Shown in pieces: positions 25,482 through 36,430 of a DNA stretch of 64,000 nt. The notes under the pieces were generated by a model. That model was not told the DNA's origin, made no database searches, and saw only the letters and a program-made list of their open reading frames with translations. Made by a program: the position numbers and the translations under genes. The DNA lies in the NCBI RefSeq assembly GCF_029962835.1, contig NC_080579.1, forward strand, positions 81,361,959 to 81,425,958, written 5' to 3'. The DNA comes from Magnolia sinica (taxonomy: Eukaryota; Streptophyta; Magnoliopsida; Magnoliales; Magnoliaceae). Each line of letters starts with the position of its first letter. Position 1 is the stretch's first letter.

Positions 25482-26240
25482 TGTTGATGCAGAAATCTGG
25501 TTAACCCTTCTTAGAACTTCGAGTACCGGCACATGAAGCAGACAAAGGAGACCCTGGCTACAGCAGGGTACCCTTCGATGCCTAAGTCAGACATGGAATC
25601 TGGGTTTAGTAAAGCATAGGGTTTTTGTGCATAGAGTTGTATGTAGAGTTGTGTGCACCTTCACCATTATAGATGCTCATATTTATAGTTGGAGAGGGGC
25701 GATGGCGTAGAAGGCAATTTTCCTATTTAGTAGGGGCATATTATAGAGGGATTCGTATCTTGAACGTGTCGCGGGTATCTCCCGAGATCCTCGGTTGAGA
25801 TATTGGGCAGATCCGTGTCGCAGTTATCTTTCGGGATTTTCGATTGAGATCTCGGACAGATCTCTTCAATAAGACCTAAATAGTCGGAATCAGAAGAAAC
25901 ATGTGGTTGAAGGCCGATGTCGAGCATCCGAAGCGACCTGCACAGTTGTCCCGAGGAGTAATTCGCTGACCTGGATTCTTTAGTGAGCCGCGATCGAGTT
26001 TTTCCTTAGCATTTGCTAGATTATTGACCCACCGACCTGCCCTTGGGAGTCATGTCAGAGCACCGAAACCGAGCTCCTTTCCTTAGTAGAATATAGACGA
26101 GGTATCAGGGATGATTATCCTCTTCATCTTACCGTACGGGGCAGGGTTTCCCTAGGTGTAGCAGGCCGGAGTCTTGCCTCGCACGAGGTTGTATGTCGAG
26201 AGCCCTTACCAAGAGATGTTCTGAGCAGCATCTCGAAAAT
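25482..26240 (-). repeat. LTR fragment, inverted relative of 52970-53697
   Basis: Read on minus it ends ccagatttctgcatcaaca and shares ordered blocks with 52970-53697: ctaaggaaaggagctcg, gagatctcaatcgaaaatcc-type, ccctctataatatgcccct-type, aacccagattcc. It has a TATA-like ctataaatatgag. The 5' edge is unclear. Confidence 0.75.
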
Positions 26241-26840
26241 AGATGGGACTGTGGAAGGGCTCGACACCTGATGAAAGTGTAGATACTTCATCTTTTGATG
26301 GTCGAGCTCGAGGAGTAGGCTGTTTTCCCAACGATGAATTATTCTTTTCTGGCTGTTGAGGAGCTTCTTGGTTGTAACTAACGTTGACTAATCTCACAAC
26401 AAGCACATATGTCCGAGCTGACCATTTCTTTGTAACCGGTCAATTTTTACCCATAACATTACTCATTCACATGGTATTAATTTACACATGAAAAATCAAA
26501 TATACCCTTAGACTAAATTAACCTGATTTTTTATATCAATGCCGAACAAGAGGTGGTGTACCTAATTAGCTAAGTCGTGTTAACTTGTTTTCCCTAACTA
26601 GGGGTACTTTTTCCCTTTTGCAGTTGGAGAAATAAATGACCTGTAGTTGTTTTCAATCAAAAGATGAAAAGAAACCCAACGTGTTCGAAATTAATTAGTA
26701 AAACTGTCTTTTCATAAAAATCTCAATTCAATTCTTCTCTTTTTCCAAAGGTTCACGCTATCTAACAAGGCTCGTATGATGGTGGCTCGTAAAATGCTAG
26801 CAATTGATGGCCATTTCATACATGAAGTGCACGTGGATTC
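26241..26840. other. No recognisable gene
   Basis: It may include the remainder of the LTR fragment up to about 26410. The rest is AT-rich, unassigned sequence. Confidence 0.4.
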
Positions 26841-26859
26841 CTACAGCGCTCGCCACTCC

Positions 26860-27160
26860 CGCAACTCACAGTGATGCATGTGTTTTACTCGTACCAGCCA
26901 GTCATTTTGTCAACTGATTTTTAGGTCATGACACCAAAGTAAAAATAAACAAAATCTCAAGTGGACCATACTACAGGAGACAATGGGGATTGAATCTCCA
27001 CCGTTGGAAACTTTGTAATGTTACAAGAGTTCTGAATTAAGCTAATATTTGTGTTTTCCCTTTATTTAGGTCCATGTCATGGTCGCCATTATTATTTCTA
27101 CTATTTCATGCTGTGTGGTCCACCTGAGCTTTGGATCCTTTTTATTTTTTGGGCTTACAC
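26860..27160. mobile_element. Shared-core MITE interrupted on the right
   Basis: Left arm cacagtgatgcatgtgtttt, core (aatctcaagtggaccatact, gtggtccacctgagctttgg), then broken inside tttttgggcttacac by GC-rich hAT-type sequence at 27163. The far arm (agaacacatacgatagatag) may resume near 27303. Confidence 0.65.
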
Positions 27161-27162
27161 GC

Positions 27163-27252
27163 AGGGCTGTCAACGGGCTGGGCCTTAGAAAGGGTTTGGC
27201 CCGGATTTTAAACTCCTTCGGGCCAGCCCGAGCCCGGCCCATTGATACCCGT
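27163..27252. mobile_element. hAT-type end, short
   Basis: cagggctgtcaacgggctgg followed by gggcc/cccg-rich sequence is the typical end of a plant hAT MITE. Only about 90 bp is present. Confidence 0.5.
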
Positions 27253-27429
27253 ACGTACACCTTGAGAATTGAGATAAGCCAATAAAAGAGCTGGACAGCT
27301 GATAGAACACATACGATAGATAGTGGGCCTCTGAGGATTAACGGACGTGAGCTGACGTGACCGCCTGCCACATGATCTAAGCCGCATATCAGGTGGGACG
27401 TTACATCTAGAAAATCTGACAAGAATTCA

Positions 27430-29370
27430 GGCGGGTCATCTGTTAGTTAGGTTAGGCACGTAAACCGACAAGTAACCTCTGGGAAGTGTTTTTTTAATCA
27501 TTCCACACGCGGGTGGAAATTGTACACATCCACCTTCGGTCACATGTGTCTGTTCTGTGGCACGTGTGCGAGATCCAAGCTTTCAATCGAGTGAGTTACA
27601 ATGTTCAGAATTTCTGGCCTAAAAATCAGGCTATTTAATAGGTCAGGTGGGCCACAACATATCAAAACAAATGAAAGACCTTTAGGAAAGGTTGGATCTC
27701 CCACAGGTGCTTTGTATTTGCACGTGAATCTTCACGTGTGGATGTGTACGGATTTACACGCGTGTGGAATTAGCAAGGCTGCTTCTAAGAGGACTTGCTG
27801 CTCACGTTGTTTTCGTGTGGGTCCTGTCTACCAGATGGGTGGGTGGCCATAGATCTCGACTAGATGATCTACACCATCGGGTCCAACATGATCCACGGAT
27901 GGACGGTGTGATCTCACACAAACATCACGATGAGGCCCACCTAGCTTCCCACGAGGGTCGTGGAAATACACGCGATGTATTATTAGTTCACTTCTAGAAA
28001 TTCATGTACGAGAAAGGAGTGAATTTTAACGGCGTTATCTGACGGCATGAACAGTGAAGTCGCGCTAAATGCGACTGCACGCACAAGTAGGTCTGCGAGT
28101 CTAACTCCACACGTATCAAACTTCGAGATCTAAGCCGTTCATTGAATGTGTCCTACGGTGCAGATTTCTGAGAACAGAATCAGACAGATCTGTTTTTCTA
28201 GTGCCCCGCATAAATTTTAGATATGGACACCTGTCGAATTTTCTTTCTTTGGTTTACCAGCGACGAATGGATTGTACCATCCTGATTTCTTGAAGAAGGT
28301 ACTTATACTATGGGGTCCACCTGATGAACGGCTTGATCAAATACATTGGCACGAGTGGCGGTGAATACGGTCGTGCGTTTACTCACAGTGCGAGTCGCTG
28401 TGAGAAGTGTTTTTCTAACGGCGAAGTAGCTATTTTGGGCCTTGTACGACCGGCAACGTGGAAAGCCGTTGAGCGGCCGCTATTGCCGTTTGAAGAAAAC
28501 GCTCCGTTGGATGTTGGTTAAGCTTCGTTGACACGTTACGTCGGCGGATTATCTACGCTTACCGACCAGAACCATCGGATAATGCTATCGTCCAACTCGC
28601 GCCATATAAGCTCCATGCATCTCCCTCTTAGTGTTTACACGTGTCAGACATTTGTAGTAATCTGGACTGTTGATATGGTGGGGCACACAGTAGATGTGTT
28701 GTATACCGTTAATAACTTTGACTGGACAAGTTTTCTCATCCAGTTGTCGCCAGTTTACTAGGGCCGTTGATCCGTTTTTAGTCGACCTTCGTTCTGAAGG
28801 GCGACTGATCGGATGGTTACCAGATTCCAATCTCCCCCATTTGAGAGTAGACTATCTAGGCTCGGCCCAACGTATCAACGGTCTGGATTACCAATACGTG
28901 CTTCAGCATTTCCCCATGCTCCGCCGCTTTCATTAAAAATTTCCCGTAAAGCAAATATCGGGAAATGGAAAGCGAATCAATTTACCGCGATATTTTAAAA
29001 CGTAAAAAGATAGTGTTCCAGCGGTACACTGAAGTGGTTTGTGGCCTTGCAAGTTCCTCTACAACGTTCGTGGACCCAACTTGATTTTTTCGCAACATCC
29101 AATCCGTCCATATTGAGCCCCCTCATTTTATACATGTATCCAAAAAATATGGCTGGTGAAAAACTCCAGAGAGACAGTGCAGCATGTAAACCTCTAAAAT
29201 CATGCGATGGGGGCCACCTAAGTTTTGGAAAGGATTAATTTTTAAGCTGTACGTTGCATCTTGGTGGGACCCATCTTCTGAGTGGATTGGATGACATTAT
29301 TCGGCCACACGAAATATAGAATATTTTAATGGCAACGGTGGTCATTGGTATGATACAGGTGAATTGTGTT
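27430..29370. other. Low-repeat region without a recognisable gene
   Basis: Less AT-rich and with few known repeats. Open frames reach at most 83 codons and show no domain. Promoter-like, exon-poor or diverged sequence are all possible. Confidence 0.4.
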
Positions 29371-29373
29371 TAT

Positions 29374-29693
29374 GAGCCAACCTCATAACATCCAACGCTT
29401 GATAGTCAGTACAGTGCACCTTAGTTCCCGTTTCAACGGTCCAGTGTCTGCTGTGATGTCTGCAATAAAGAGCGATATTGAAGGTAAGGACTTTTGGATT
29501 GATTTGATGTTATCGTACATGATGGGCCACATCACACTATAGAATAAGAATAAGCTTATTTTGGATCTTACTCTTGCTCGGGTGGGAAAAAAAAAAGAGA
29601 AGAAAGAATAAGCTTATTCTGTGCAGATGATATTCAACGACGGCACTGATCTGTTTGCCAAAAGCATGGGACCCACACCATACACATAGCAAG
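29374..29693. repeat. 320-bp direct repeat, copy 1
   Basis: It runs from agccaacctcataacatcca to cacatagcaag and matches 45100-45411 in the same orientation with scattered substitutions and small indels. It contains a short hairpin around aataagcttatt. It has no coding capacity that I recognise. Confidence 0.85.
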
Positions 29694-29960
29694 TAGGGGT
29701 GTACACGGGTCCGGCCAAGTCGAACTGGCTTCAGCCTGTCCAGGCCTGTTCAACAGCCTGACCAGGCCCGAACCAGCCTGAACCCGGCCCGGCAGCAATC
29801 GGGCGAGTTCGGGCCGAGTTTGGGCCAGTTTCGAACCTTCGAGTTGGGGCCAGTTTCGAACCTGAGTTCGGGCCAGTTTCGAACCTTTGAGTTCGAGCCA
29901 ATTTTGAACCTTATGGCAAGTTTATGGGAAAGGCTTTAGTAGGTAATCCGTGTCCCATTA
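29694..29960 (+). mobile_element. hAT-type left terminus with subterminal repeats
   Basis: taggggtgtacacgggtc is the standard plant hAT end sequence. It is followed by GC-rich subterminal repeats, including about four copies of a gggccagtttcgaacct unit (29818-29910). It begins exactly where homology between the two 320-bp direct repeats stops. I could not find a matching right end. Confidence 0.65.
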
Positions 29961-30076
29961 TAATCTACAAGTTCATGAGAAAGAGGATATATTATAATTT
30001 TACTGCATTTACATACATTTGACAAAGCATAAAATAAAATATTTTATATAAACTGAATACAGTCATACACTACTAA

Positions 30077-30685
30077 CTACTGTCGAAGAGATTCATCTGA
30101 GCCCGAGTTGTTACATAAATCTTCATAAACGTACTCATTCACCTCTCCCTCTTCAGAAGGTGGAGATAGCTTTTTATCACCCTCCTCTTGTATAGTTTGA
30201 ATTAGATTTTTCAAACTATGTTTGTGAGAAGATTTATACGTAGTTCCCAACGTCCTGTAAAACGCACCCATACTGGAGAGAAACTTAGTTGAATTCTTAC
30301 TATTTTTCTCTTTACCCGTGCAGCTTGAACCTGCTTCGACATCATATTGTCTTGGAGGACATCGCTGATGTGTAGAAGCTTCTTTCATACTGCGCTTTAA
30401 GGCGAGTTGAAATTGTTCTTCTTCCAATGCTAATAGTTTAGCTTCCTTATCTGCCTCAGAAAGTTTGGATTGAGGAGTGGAAGCTTTTTTGTTTGAATTA
30501 AGAACTGCTTGGAAAATAACTTGGATTTCTTTTGAGGCTTTAGGACACGGTCTTGCATCTCCACCCCGACAGGATAAGTGTAATCTAAGCTTATTAGTTT
30601 TATTAACAAACTTGGCTCCACACAAATTACACAAAATCTTGAACTTTCCAGACTTCACGGTCATTTCCATGTACTTCACGGTCAA
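30077..30685 (-). CDS. BED-type zinc-finger ORF with UIM-like helix, hAT-related
   Basis: A 202-codon frame on the minus strand. Residues 19-39 form a C-x2-C ... H-x2-C finger (C19, C22, H36, C39) followed by GGDARPCPK, the pattern at the N-terminus of plant hAT transposases. Residues 88-102 (EEEQFQLALKRSMKE) match the ubiquitin-interacting-motif pattern: an acidic run, hydrophobic residue, Ala95, Ser99 and an acidic end. The rest is low-complexity, Ser/Lys/Glu-rich, with an acidic C-terminus. No RNase-H-fold catalytic domain or hAT dimerisation domain is present. The first residues (to about 12) are translated from minisatellite sequence, so the true start may differ, for example at another Met or an upstream exon. 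It may be a transposase fragment or an exapted gene; there is no evidence of expression. Confidence 0.5.
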   Translation of the reverse strand: MTVKYMEMTVKSGKFKILCNLCGAKFVNKTNKLRLHLSCRGGDARPCPKASKEIQVIFQAVLNSNKKASTPQSKLSEADKEAKLLALEEEQFQLALKRSMKEASTHQRCPPRQYDVEAGSSCTGKEKNSKNSTKFLSSMGAFYRTLGTTYKSSHKHSLKNLIQTIQEEGDKKLSPPSEEGEVNEYVYEDLCNNSGSDESLRQ

Positions 30686-31531
30686 TTCCCTTCACTTCAC
30701 GGCCATTTCCATGCATTTCACGGTCAATTCGCTTCACTTCACGGTCATTTTCATGCATTTCACGGTCAATTCCAGTGATTCTGTTTAGATTCACGGTCAT
30801 TTCCATGCACTTCATGGTCAATTCCCTTCACTTCACGGCCATTTCGCTTCACATCACCGTCATTTCCATGCATTTCACGGTAATTTCTAACGATTCTGTT
30901 TAGATTCACGGTCATTTCGATGCACTTCATAGTCAATTCCCTTCACTTCACGGTCATTTCCATGCATTTCGCAGTCAATTCGTTTTACTTCACGGTCATT
31001 TCCATATATTTCACGGTTAATTCCGGCGATTCTGTTTAGATTCACGGTCATTTCCATGCACTTCACGGTCAATTCCATTCACTTCACGGCCATTTCCATG
31101 CATTTCACGGTCATTTCGCTTCACTTCACGGTCATTTTCATGCATTTCACGGTCATTTCTAGCGATTCCGTTTAGATTCATGGTCATTTCGATACACTTT
31201 ACGGTCAGTTCCCTTCACTTCACGGTCATTTCCACGCATTTTGCGGTCAATTCGCTTCACTTCACGATCATTTTCGTGCATTTCACGGTCATTTCCGGCG
31301 ATTCCGTTTTGATTCACGGTCTTTTTAATGCACTTCATGGTCAATTCCCTTCACTTCATGGTCATTTCCACGCATTTCACTGTCAATTCGCTTCACTTCA
31401 CGGTCATTTCCATGCATTTCACAGTCATTTCTGACGATTCCGTTTTGATTCACGATCATTTTGATGCACTTCACGGTCAATTCCCTTCACTTCACGGTCA
31501 TTTCCATGCATTTCACGGTCAATTCGCTTCA
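30645..31531. repeat. 21-bp minisatellite, forward arm, 136-bp higher-order period
   Basis: 21-bp units of the form cacttcacggtcatttccatg alternate with cggtcaattc variants. A spacer with 'cgattc(c/t)gttt(a/t)gattc' recurs at 30776, 30891, 31027, 31163, 31299 and 31435. The gaps are 115 bp (one unit fewer) and then four times 136 bp. Short frames of about 60 codons run through the array only because the unit is a multiple of three; they are not genes. Confidence 0.93.
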
Positions 31532-32241
31532 GGGCCTGTTTGGTTTTCTGGCTCAAGTGTAATTACCTTGTAAATGAGTAATCATTATTTACCAAGGTAA
31601 TTACCTACATCTTTCCCAATGCTGACTTGGCCAGTTACTTTTTAAGCACTTAAATCGAGGAATTTGTAAAATAAATATGGGGCCCACTATAATATGTGTG
31701 GCTTATCCACACCGCCCATTCCTTATGCCAAATGAATTTAAGGCATGAGCCCAAAAATTAGGCAAATCCAAAGGTCAAGTGGACCACACCACACGAAATT
31801 ATGAGAATTGAATGCCTTCCATTAAAAACTTGTTGAGGCCCTTCGAAAATTTAGATTAGGCATATATTTATATTTTTCACTTATCCATGTCCATGTGACC
31901 CTATGAATAGGTTAGATGGCAAATAAACCTCAGTGTGGGCCCAGTAAAAGAATCAACTTTCAACAGTGGACAAATTAAGTCCATTGTTTCCTTTCATGTG
32001 GGCCAATTGAACATTGGATCTTCCTAATTTTTTCGGATCAAGCCTCAAAATATTCTAATAAAACAGATGGATGACACGGATATATTATATACATTATGGT
32101 GGGGCCCACGGATAACATTTTTGGACCGATTTTTTAGGTGAAATTACTCCCTCATTTCCAAACAAGTGAAAACATGTAATGATTACTTTTTTACAGCGAT
32201 TTATGACAATTTACCTAGATTCTGGAAAACTAAGCAGACCC
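31532..32241. mobile_element. PIF/Harbinger-like MITE with the shared core, in the minisatellite
   Basis: It begins gggcctgtttggttttc and ends gaaaactaagcagaccc, imperfect inverted repeats. TCA flanks it at 31529-31531 and 32242-32244, and removing it restores a minisatellite unit. The interior carries the common palindromic core (tccacaccgccca, aagtggaccacaccaca, tgggcccag). Confidence 0.85.
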
Positions 32242-32460
32242 TCACTTCATGGTCATTTTCATGCATTTCACGGTCAATTCTGACGATTCTGTTTAGATTC
32301 ACGGTCAATTCCCTTCACTTCACAGCCATTTCCATGCATTTCACGGTCATTTCGCTTCACTTCACAGTTATTTCCATGCATTTCATGGTCATTTCCAGCG
32401 ATTCCGTTTAGATTCACGGTCATTTCGATGCACTTCACCGTCAATTCCCTTCACTTCATG
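32242..32460. repeat. Minisatellite, forward arm continued
   Basis: The same 21-bp units and a cgattctgtttagattc spacer resume directly after the MITE at 31532-32241. They continue to about 32460, where the orientation switches. Confidence 0.9.
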
Positions 32461-32958
32461 GTGATTGACCGTGAAATGCATGGAATTGACCGTGAATTGA
32501 AGGGAGTTGACCGTGAAATGCTTGGAATTGGCCGTGAAGTGAAGGAAAATGACCGTGAAATGCATGGAAATGACCGTGAAGTGAAGCAGAATCATCGGAA
32601 TTGATCGTAAAATGCATGAAATTGACCGTGAAATGAAGGGAATTGACCGTGAAATGCATGGAAATGACTATGAAGTGAAGCGGAATTGTCGGAATTGACC
32701 GTGAAATGCATGGAATTGAATATGAAGTGAAGGGAATTGACCGTGAAATGCATGGAAATGACCGCAAAGTGAAGGGAATTGACCGTGAAATGCAGGGAAT
32801 TGACCGTGAAGTGAAAGGGAATCGTCGGAATTGACCGTAAAATGAATGCAAATGACCGTGAAGTGAAGGGAATTGACCGTGAAATGTATGGAATTGACCG
32901 TAAAGTGAAGGGGAATCGTCAGAAATAACCGTGAAATGAATGGAAATGACCGTGAAGT
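32461..32958. repeat. Minisatellite, inverted arm (proximal part)
   Basis: From about 32461 the units read as the reverse complement (gaattgaccgtgaaatgcat). Spacers of the form aatc(g/a)tcgg lie at 32591, 32685, 32821 and 32915, with gaps of 94, 136 and 94 bp; 94 is 136 minus two 21-bp units. The arm is interrupted at 32958 by the Tekay-like element. Confidence 0.92.
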
Positions 32959-34577
32959 TGTAAGACCCGTGTCCTAATCCGTACAATTCTGTTAGCTTCC
33001 GCGGTCCTTCCGGTCAAATTCCGGCAACCTTCGCACCGAATTCGGTGTTTGCGCACGATCCTAAGCCAGGTCCCGCGCACCGACGTCGGCTCGATCTGAA
33101 ACTTATGTCTTGACGATCGCGTCGTCGCCGCGGTTCCAACGCCGTGACTTGCGCACCGAACCGATACCCAGGTAAGAAGATGCCGATCAGCATTTATTCC
33201 GAAGAAACACCGCGCGTTACGGATTTCGAGGGAATCTCTACACAATAAGTCCCATCAATCATCATTAAATGCAACCTTATCTCAAGTACAACAACCCATA
33301 CCTCTTTCTTCACAAAGTCAACTCTCTCTCTCTTCACCCATCCCTCCTTTACTCACTTTTCAAACAAACCCATGCCCCATTAATTACACCCATCACTCCA
33401 TCACCTCATATCACTCCCATCCTCTCATTTTCTCTCTCATTTTCTCATATCTCTCCAAGCAACCCCAAGCCCCAAACGTCCAAGCCTTCTCTCCCAAACC
33501 ACAAGTGTGGTCCACCTTCCATCATCCATCTACACCCTCCCATCTCTCATCCCCACCATCAAGAGTTCATCATCCTCCATCAAAGTTGAAGCTGAGGGGC
33601 ATTGGAGTCTAAGGGACCAAGAAGAAGGAAGATAAGGTGGGTGAAAATCCCTAAACCCGATGGTACCAGAGGATGACTCCAACGTCGAGACCGAGTGGAT
33701 ATACGAGCGCATGAGGGCCGAATACCAGGAGGCCGCGTCTCCCACTGTGTCGTGGTCGGTTGGAAAGGAGTGTGGCCTTACTCGCCCGAGGGTAGGGGGC
33801 AATACTAGGCTGAGTTTGACCAGCTCGCGAATGGGTCCGCTATCGACGTGCCGGATAGGTATTGGCAGACTATTGGTCAGGCGGATAGTGAGGTTTCTTA
33901 CGCTCATTTGGACTGTGCGGCTAGGAGAGCGACAGTGCCATTTGGAGTGTATTGAACCCCGGTGATTATCTAGAATGAAAACTGTACTGATACATGATGA
34001 GGATTGGCATGCTTGAGTTGCATCTTGCATCGCATGGCCGTATTATGGCCGATAGCATTCATATCTTGCACCGCATAGCCTTGGTACGGCTGATTGCATT
34101 CATGTGCTCACTACCATGTTTCCGCATCACTCTGACCTTGCATTTTGAGCACGTTTATATTGCGCACACACTTGCACCACCCTCTAAGCTTTCTATAAGC
34201 TTATGCACGATTGATGCGTGCAGGTGACGCCAGGACGCAGCCATAGTCTCGCCGTAGTTGGACCGTGCAGACGAGCTTCTGGAGTTTTGTTTCTTTTATC
34301 ACATTGTATTTTTCCTTTTCTATCGCATTGTACTCAAAAGTTTTTGATCTTAGTGGATTTTGTGGTGGTGTTCTTGTGGTTATTGTTTGTGGGTTATGCT
34401 TTTGTTATGCTCATTATGAATCAGACTGATGACTTGAAATCCTCCTTGTAGTATTCCAGGATCGGAACCTGGTGAATGGGTGCCGGAATCCGAAAATGGG
34501 GTTCTACGGAGGCTGTCGGCGCCGGATTCGGCGATCGGGAATTTGGTGAGCCCGGTTTCCGAGTTCGGGGCGTGACA
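32959..34577 (+). repeat. 5' LTR of the Tekay-like element (1,619 bp, short form)
   Basis: It starts TGTAAGACCC and ends TGACA, directly before the PBS. Where it overlaps the 3' LTR I see one substitution (A at about 33191 against G at about 39754) and one 6-bp indel (near 34240 against 43457). It lacks the 2,653 bp present in the 3' LTR; the break falls at the 8-mer tgggtgaa (33638-33645). ORFs inside it are not genes. Confidence 0.93.
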
Positions 34578-34582
34578 GAAGT

Positions 34583-34594
34583 TGGTATCAGAGC
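34583..34594 (+). promoter_or_regulatory. Primer-binding site (initiator tRNA-Met)
   Basis: TGGTATCAGAGC lies five bases inside the 5' LTR. This is the standard plant initiator-Met PBS used by many gypsy and copia elements. Confidence 0.95.
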
Positions 34595-34750
34595 ATAACT
34601 CGGGAATAACCAAGAACAACATTACATGTCTGCTGTGAATGTTTAAGTCCTGAGTTCGGATAGCCTAGCGATCTCTTATTACAGACCCTTAACGTGCGTG
34701 CCTTCGAGAGCCTTTAAGTTGATAGGCACCTTCGCTCTTTCCTGTAGGAC

Positions 34751-36043
34751 ATGGCGCGCAGGAGAGTGACCCGATCGACTCCCGCACCACTTGAGACTTC
34801 AGCTCCACCACCTGCAGCTCCCGCACTACCACCTACGACCCCTGCTCCGCCACCAGAGATTCCTACTGCCCAGCCTGAGGATGTCGCTCCTCTACCAGAG
34901 ATTCATACTGTCCATCCTGAGGATGCTGCACCTCCACCAGAGACCGGTGCGGACCCGACCGTATCCGTGAGTGCATCTCAGTTGCAGCAGATGCTGCAGG
35001 CTGTGACGGCCGCACTTCAGGGGCAGAGCAGGCACCCGGTTGTTTCACCGGCCCAGGCAGAGCAGGAGCGCGCGAGTGCCCTACTTCGAGAGTTTCGACA
35101 GTTTGATCCTCCACGATTCCAGGGCGAGCCAGATCCGACAGTAGCTGAGAGGTGGCGCTCCGATGTGGAGAAGATTTTTGATACCATGTCATGTACGACC
35201 GAGCAGCGAGTTCGGTTGGCGGTGTTTCTTTTTCAGGGCGAGGCCGAGCACTGGTGGACCTCGGTTACCCGCGTCGCAGGACCCGACTACGTCTGGACAT
35301 GGGATGATTTTGTAGACCGATTCGAGGAGCAGTACTTCCCTGACCATATTCGACGTCAGAGGGCACTAGAGTTCGAGACTTTGGTGCAGGGAGATATGAC
35401 CGTGGCTCAATACGCGGCTCGTTTCGTGGCGTTATCGAGGTTTGCGCCATATATGGTTGATGATGAGGGGCGGAAGGCCCGTCGTTTCGAGAGCGGCTTA
35501 CGTTACGGTCTTCGAGGCCGTGTGATTGGGCACGAGCTTCCGACCTTTCAGGCTGTAGTGCGGAGAGCTCAGATTTATGAGACTGAGTGGGCTGGCGCGC
35601 AGGCCGACAGAGATCAGAGGAGGGGTCAGAAGAGGCAGACCCCCTCCAGTAGCTCCCAGCAGCAGCGACGACCACAGAGGTACAGGAGCCACCCACCTGC
35701 TAGAGCACCAGCAGCACGTCCAGCGCCACCCCAGCAGCCGTTTGCAGGGACTTGTTTTGGATGTGGTGGGACGGGGCATCGTCTGTCGAGTGCCCTCGCC
35801 CTCATCTACGGTAGTCGAGAGGATCACAGCAGCCTCACCTACATCCACCGAGAGCACCACACGGCCTCGCCAAAGATGCGTGGACCTCGGCGGGGCCTCA
35901 AAGCACGGCGCCCCATCGGCACCACCAGCCACCTCGGCCGCGAGACCCCAGAGCGAGCAGAGGCAAGAGATAGGCCGCCGCAGAGGCGCAGCAGCACCTG
36001 GGACCCAGAGGGGACAGGCACCTCCCGGTTAGGCTCAGGCTAG
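34751..36043 (+). pseudogene. gag of the Tekay-like element, frameshifted in the zinc knuckle
   Basis: A 430-codon frame. The N-terminus is Pro/Ala-rich with imperfect PPEI.T..P repeats (about 15-60). The retrotransposon gag capsid region lies at about 110-260 (for example WRSDVEKIFD and AEHWWTSV), followed by an Arg/Gln-rich basic linker. The nucleocapsid knuckle starts CFGCGGTGH at about 335. The reading frame is lost before the last Cys of the CCHC motif, consistent with one missing base near 35791, and the 95 codons after it are out of frame. Gag packages genomic RNA in virus-like particles; this copy would give a truncated nucleocapsid. Confidence 0.88.
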
Positions 36044-36059
36044 GTTCTACGCGGCTCAG

Positions 36060-36430
36060 CAGAATCCCAATCATCCGGAGGAGTCGTCGAGGGTATACTT
36101 CCTGTCTCTTCATGCATCGCTCGAGTATTATTTGATTAGGCGCTTCTCACTCATTCATGTCCGAGGGTTTCGGCCGATCGACGATTGCCGACCGAGTCTA
36201 CTAGTGAGGGATTGATCGTATCGACGCCCTTGGGGAGGACCTCGGTATTGGGCCGTTTCTGTCCATCTTGCCGGTTCTTGTCGGTGATATCTTTTTGCCT
36301 GATAATTTGTGCTGCCGATGTTTGATTTCGCGTTATCTTGGGCATGGATTGGCTTGCAGTATCACGCTATCTTGGACTGCTCGCGAGGACGGTCACATTC
36401 TGCATACCAGGCTTGCCGCAGATTCAGAGT
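36060..36430 (+). pseudogene. Aspartic protease remnant of the Tekay-like element
   Basis: The codon for the catalytic Asp (GAT at 36134-36136) is followed, after a one-base gap in frame, by codons for GASHSF (36139-36156). A second protease landmark, LGMDWLA, is readable at about 36336-36356 in another frame from the RT ORF. At least two frame changes therefore break this domain. It should process the Gag-Pol polyprotein and cannot do so here. Confidence 0.75.

Noticed and set aside
30645..31531. CRISPR-like repeat array
   Set aside because: Units are 21 bp, directly contiguous and without unique spacers, in a plant genome. It is a minisatellite.
30627..33000. Series of open frames of 60-176 codons with HFTVISM or REMHGNDREVK repeats
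   Set aside because: They are translations of the 21-bp minisatellite, whose unit is a multiple of three. They break at each 136-bp spacer and occur on both strands.
33269..34451. Open frames in the 5' LTR, repeated at 39832-43673
   Set aside because: They are conserved only because the two LTRs are near-identical copies. No coding motif.
35577..36032. Second frame of 151 codons over the end of gag
   Set aside because: It is an alternative frame of gag and downstream sequence, used only after the frameshift in the zinc knuckle; not a separate gene.
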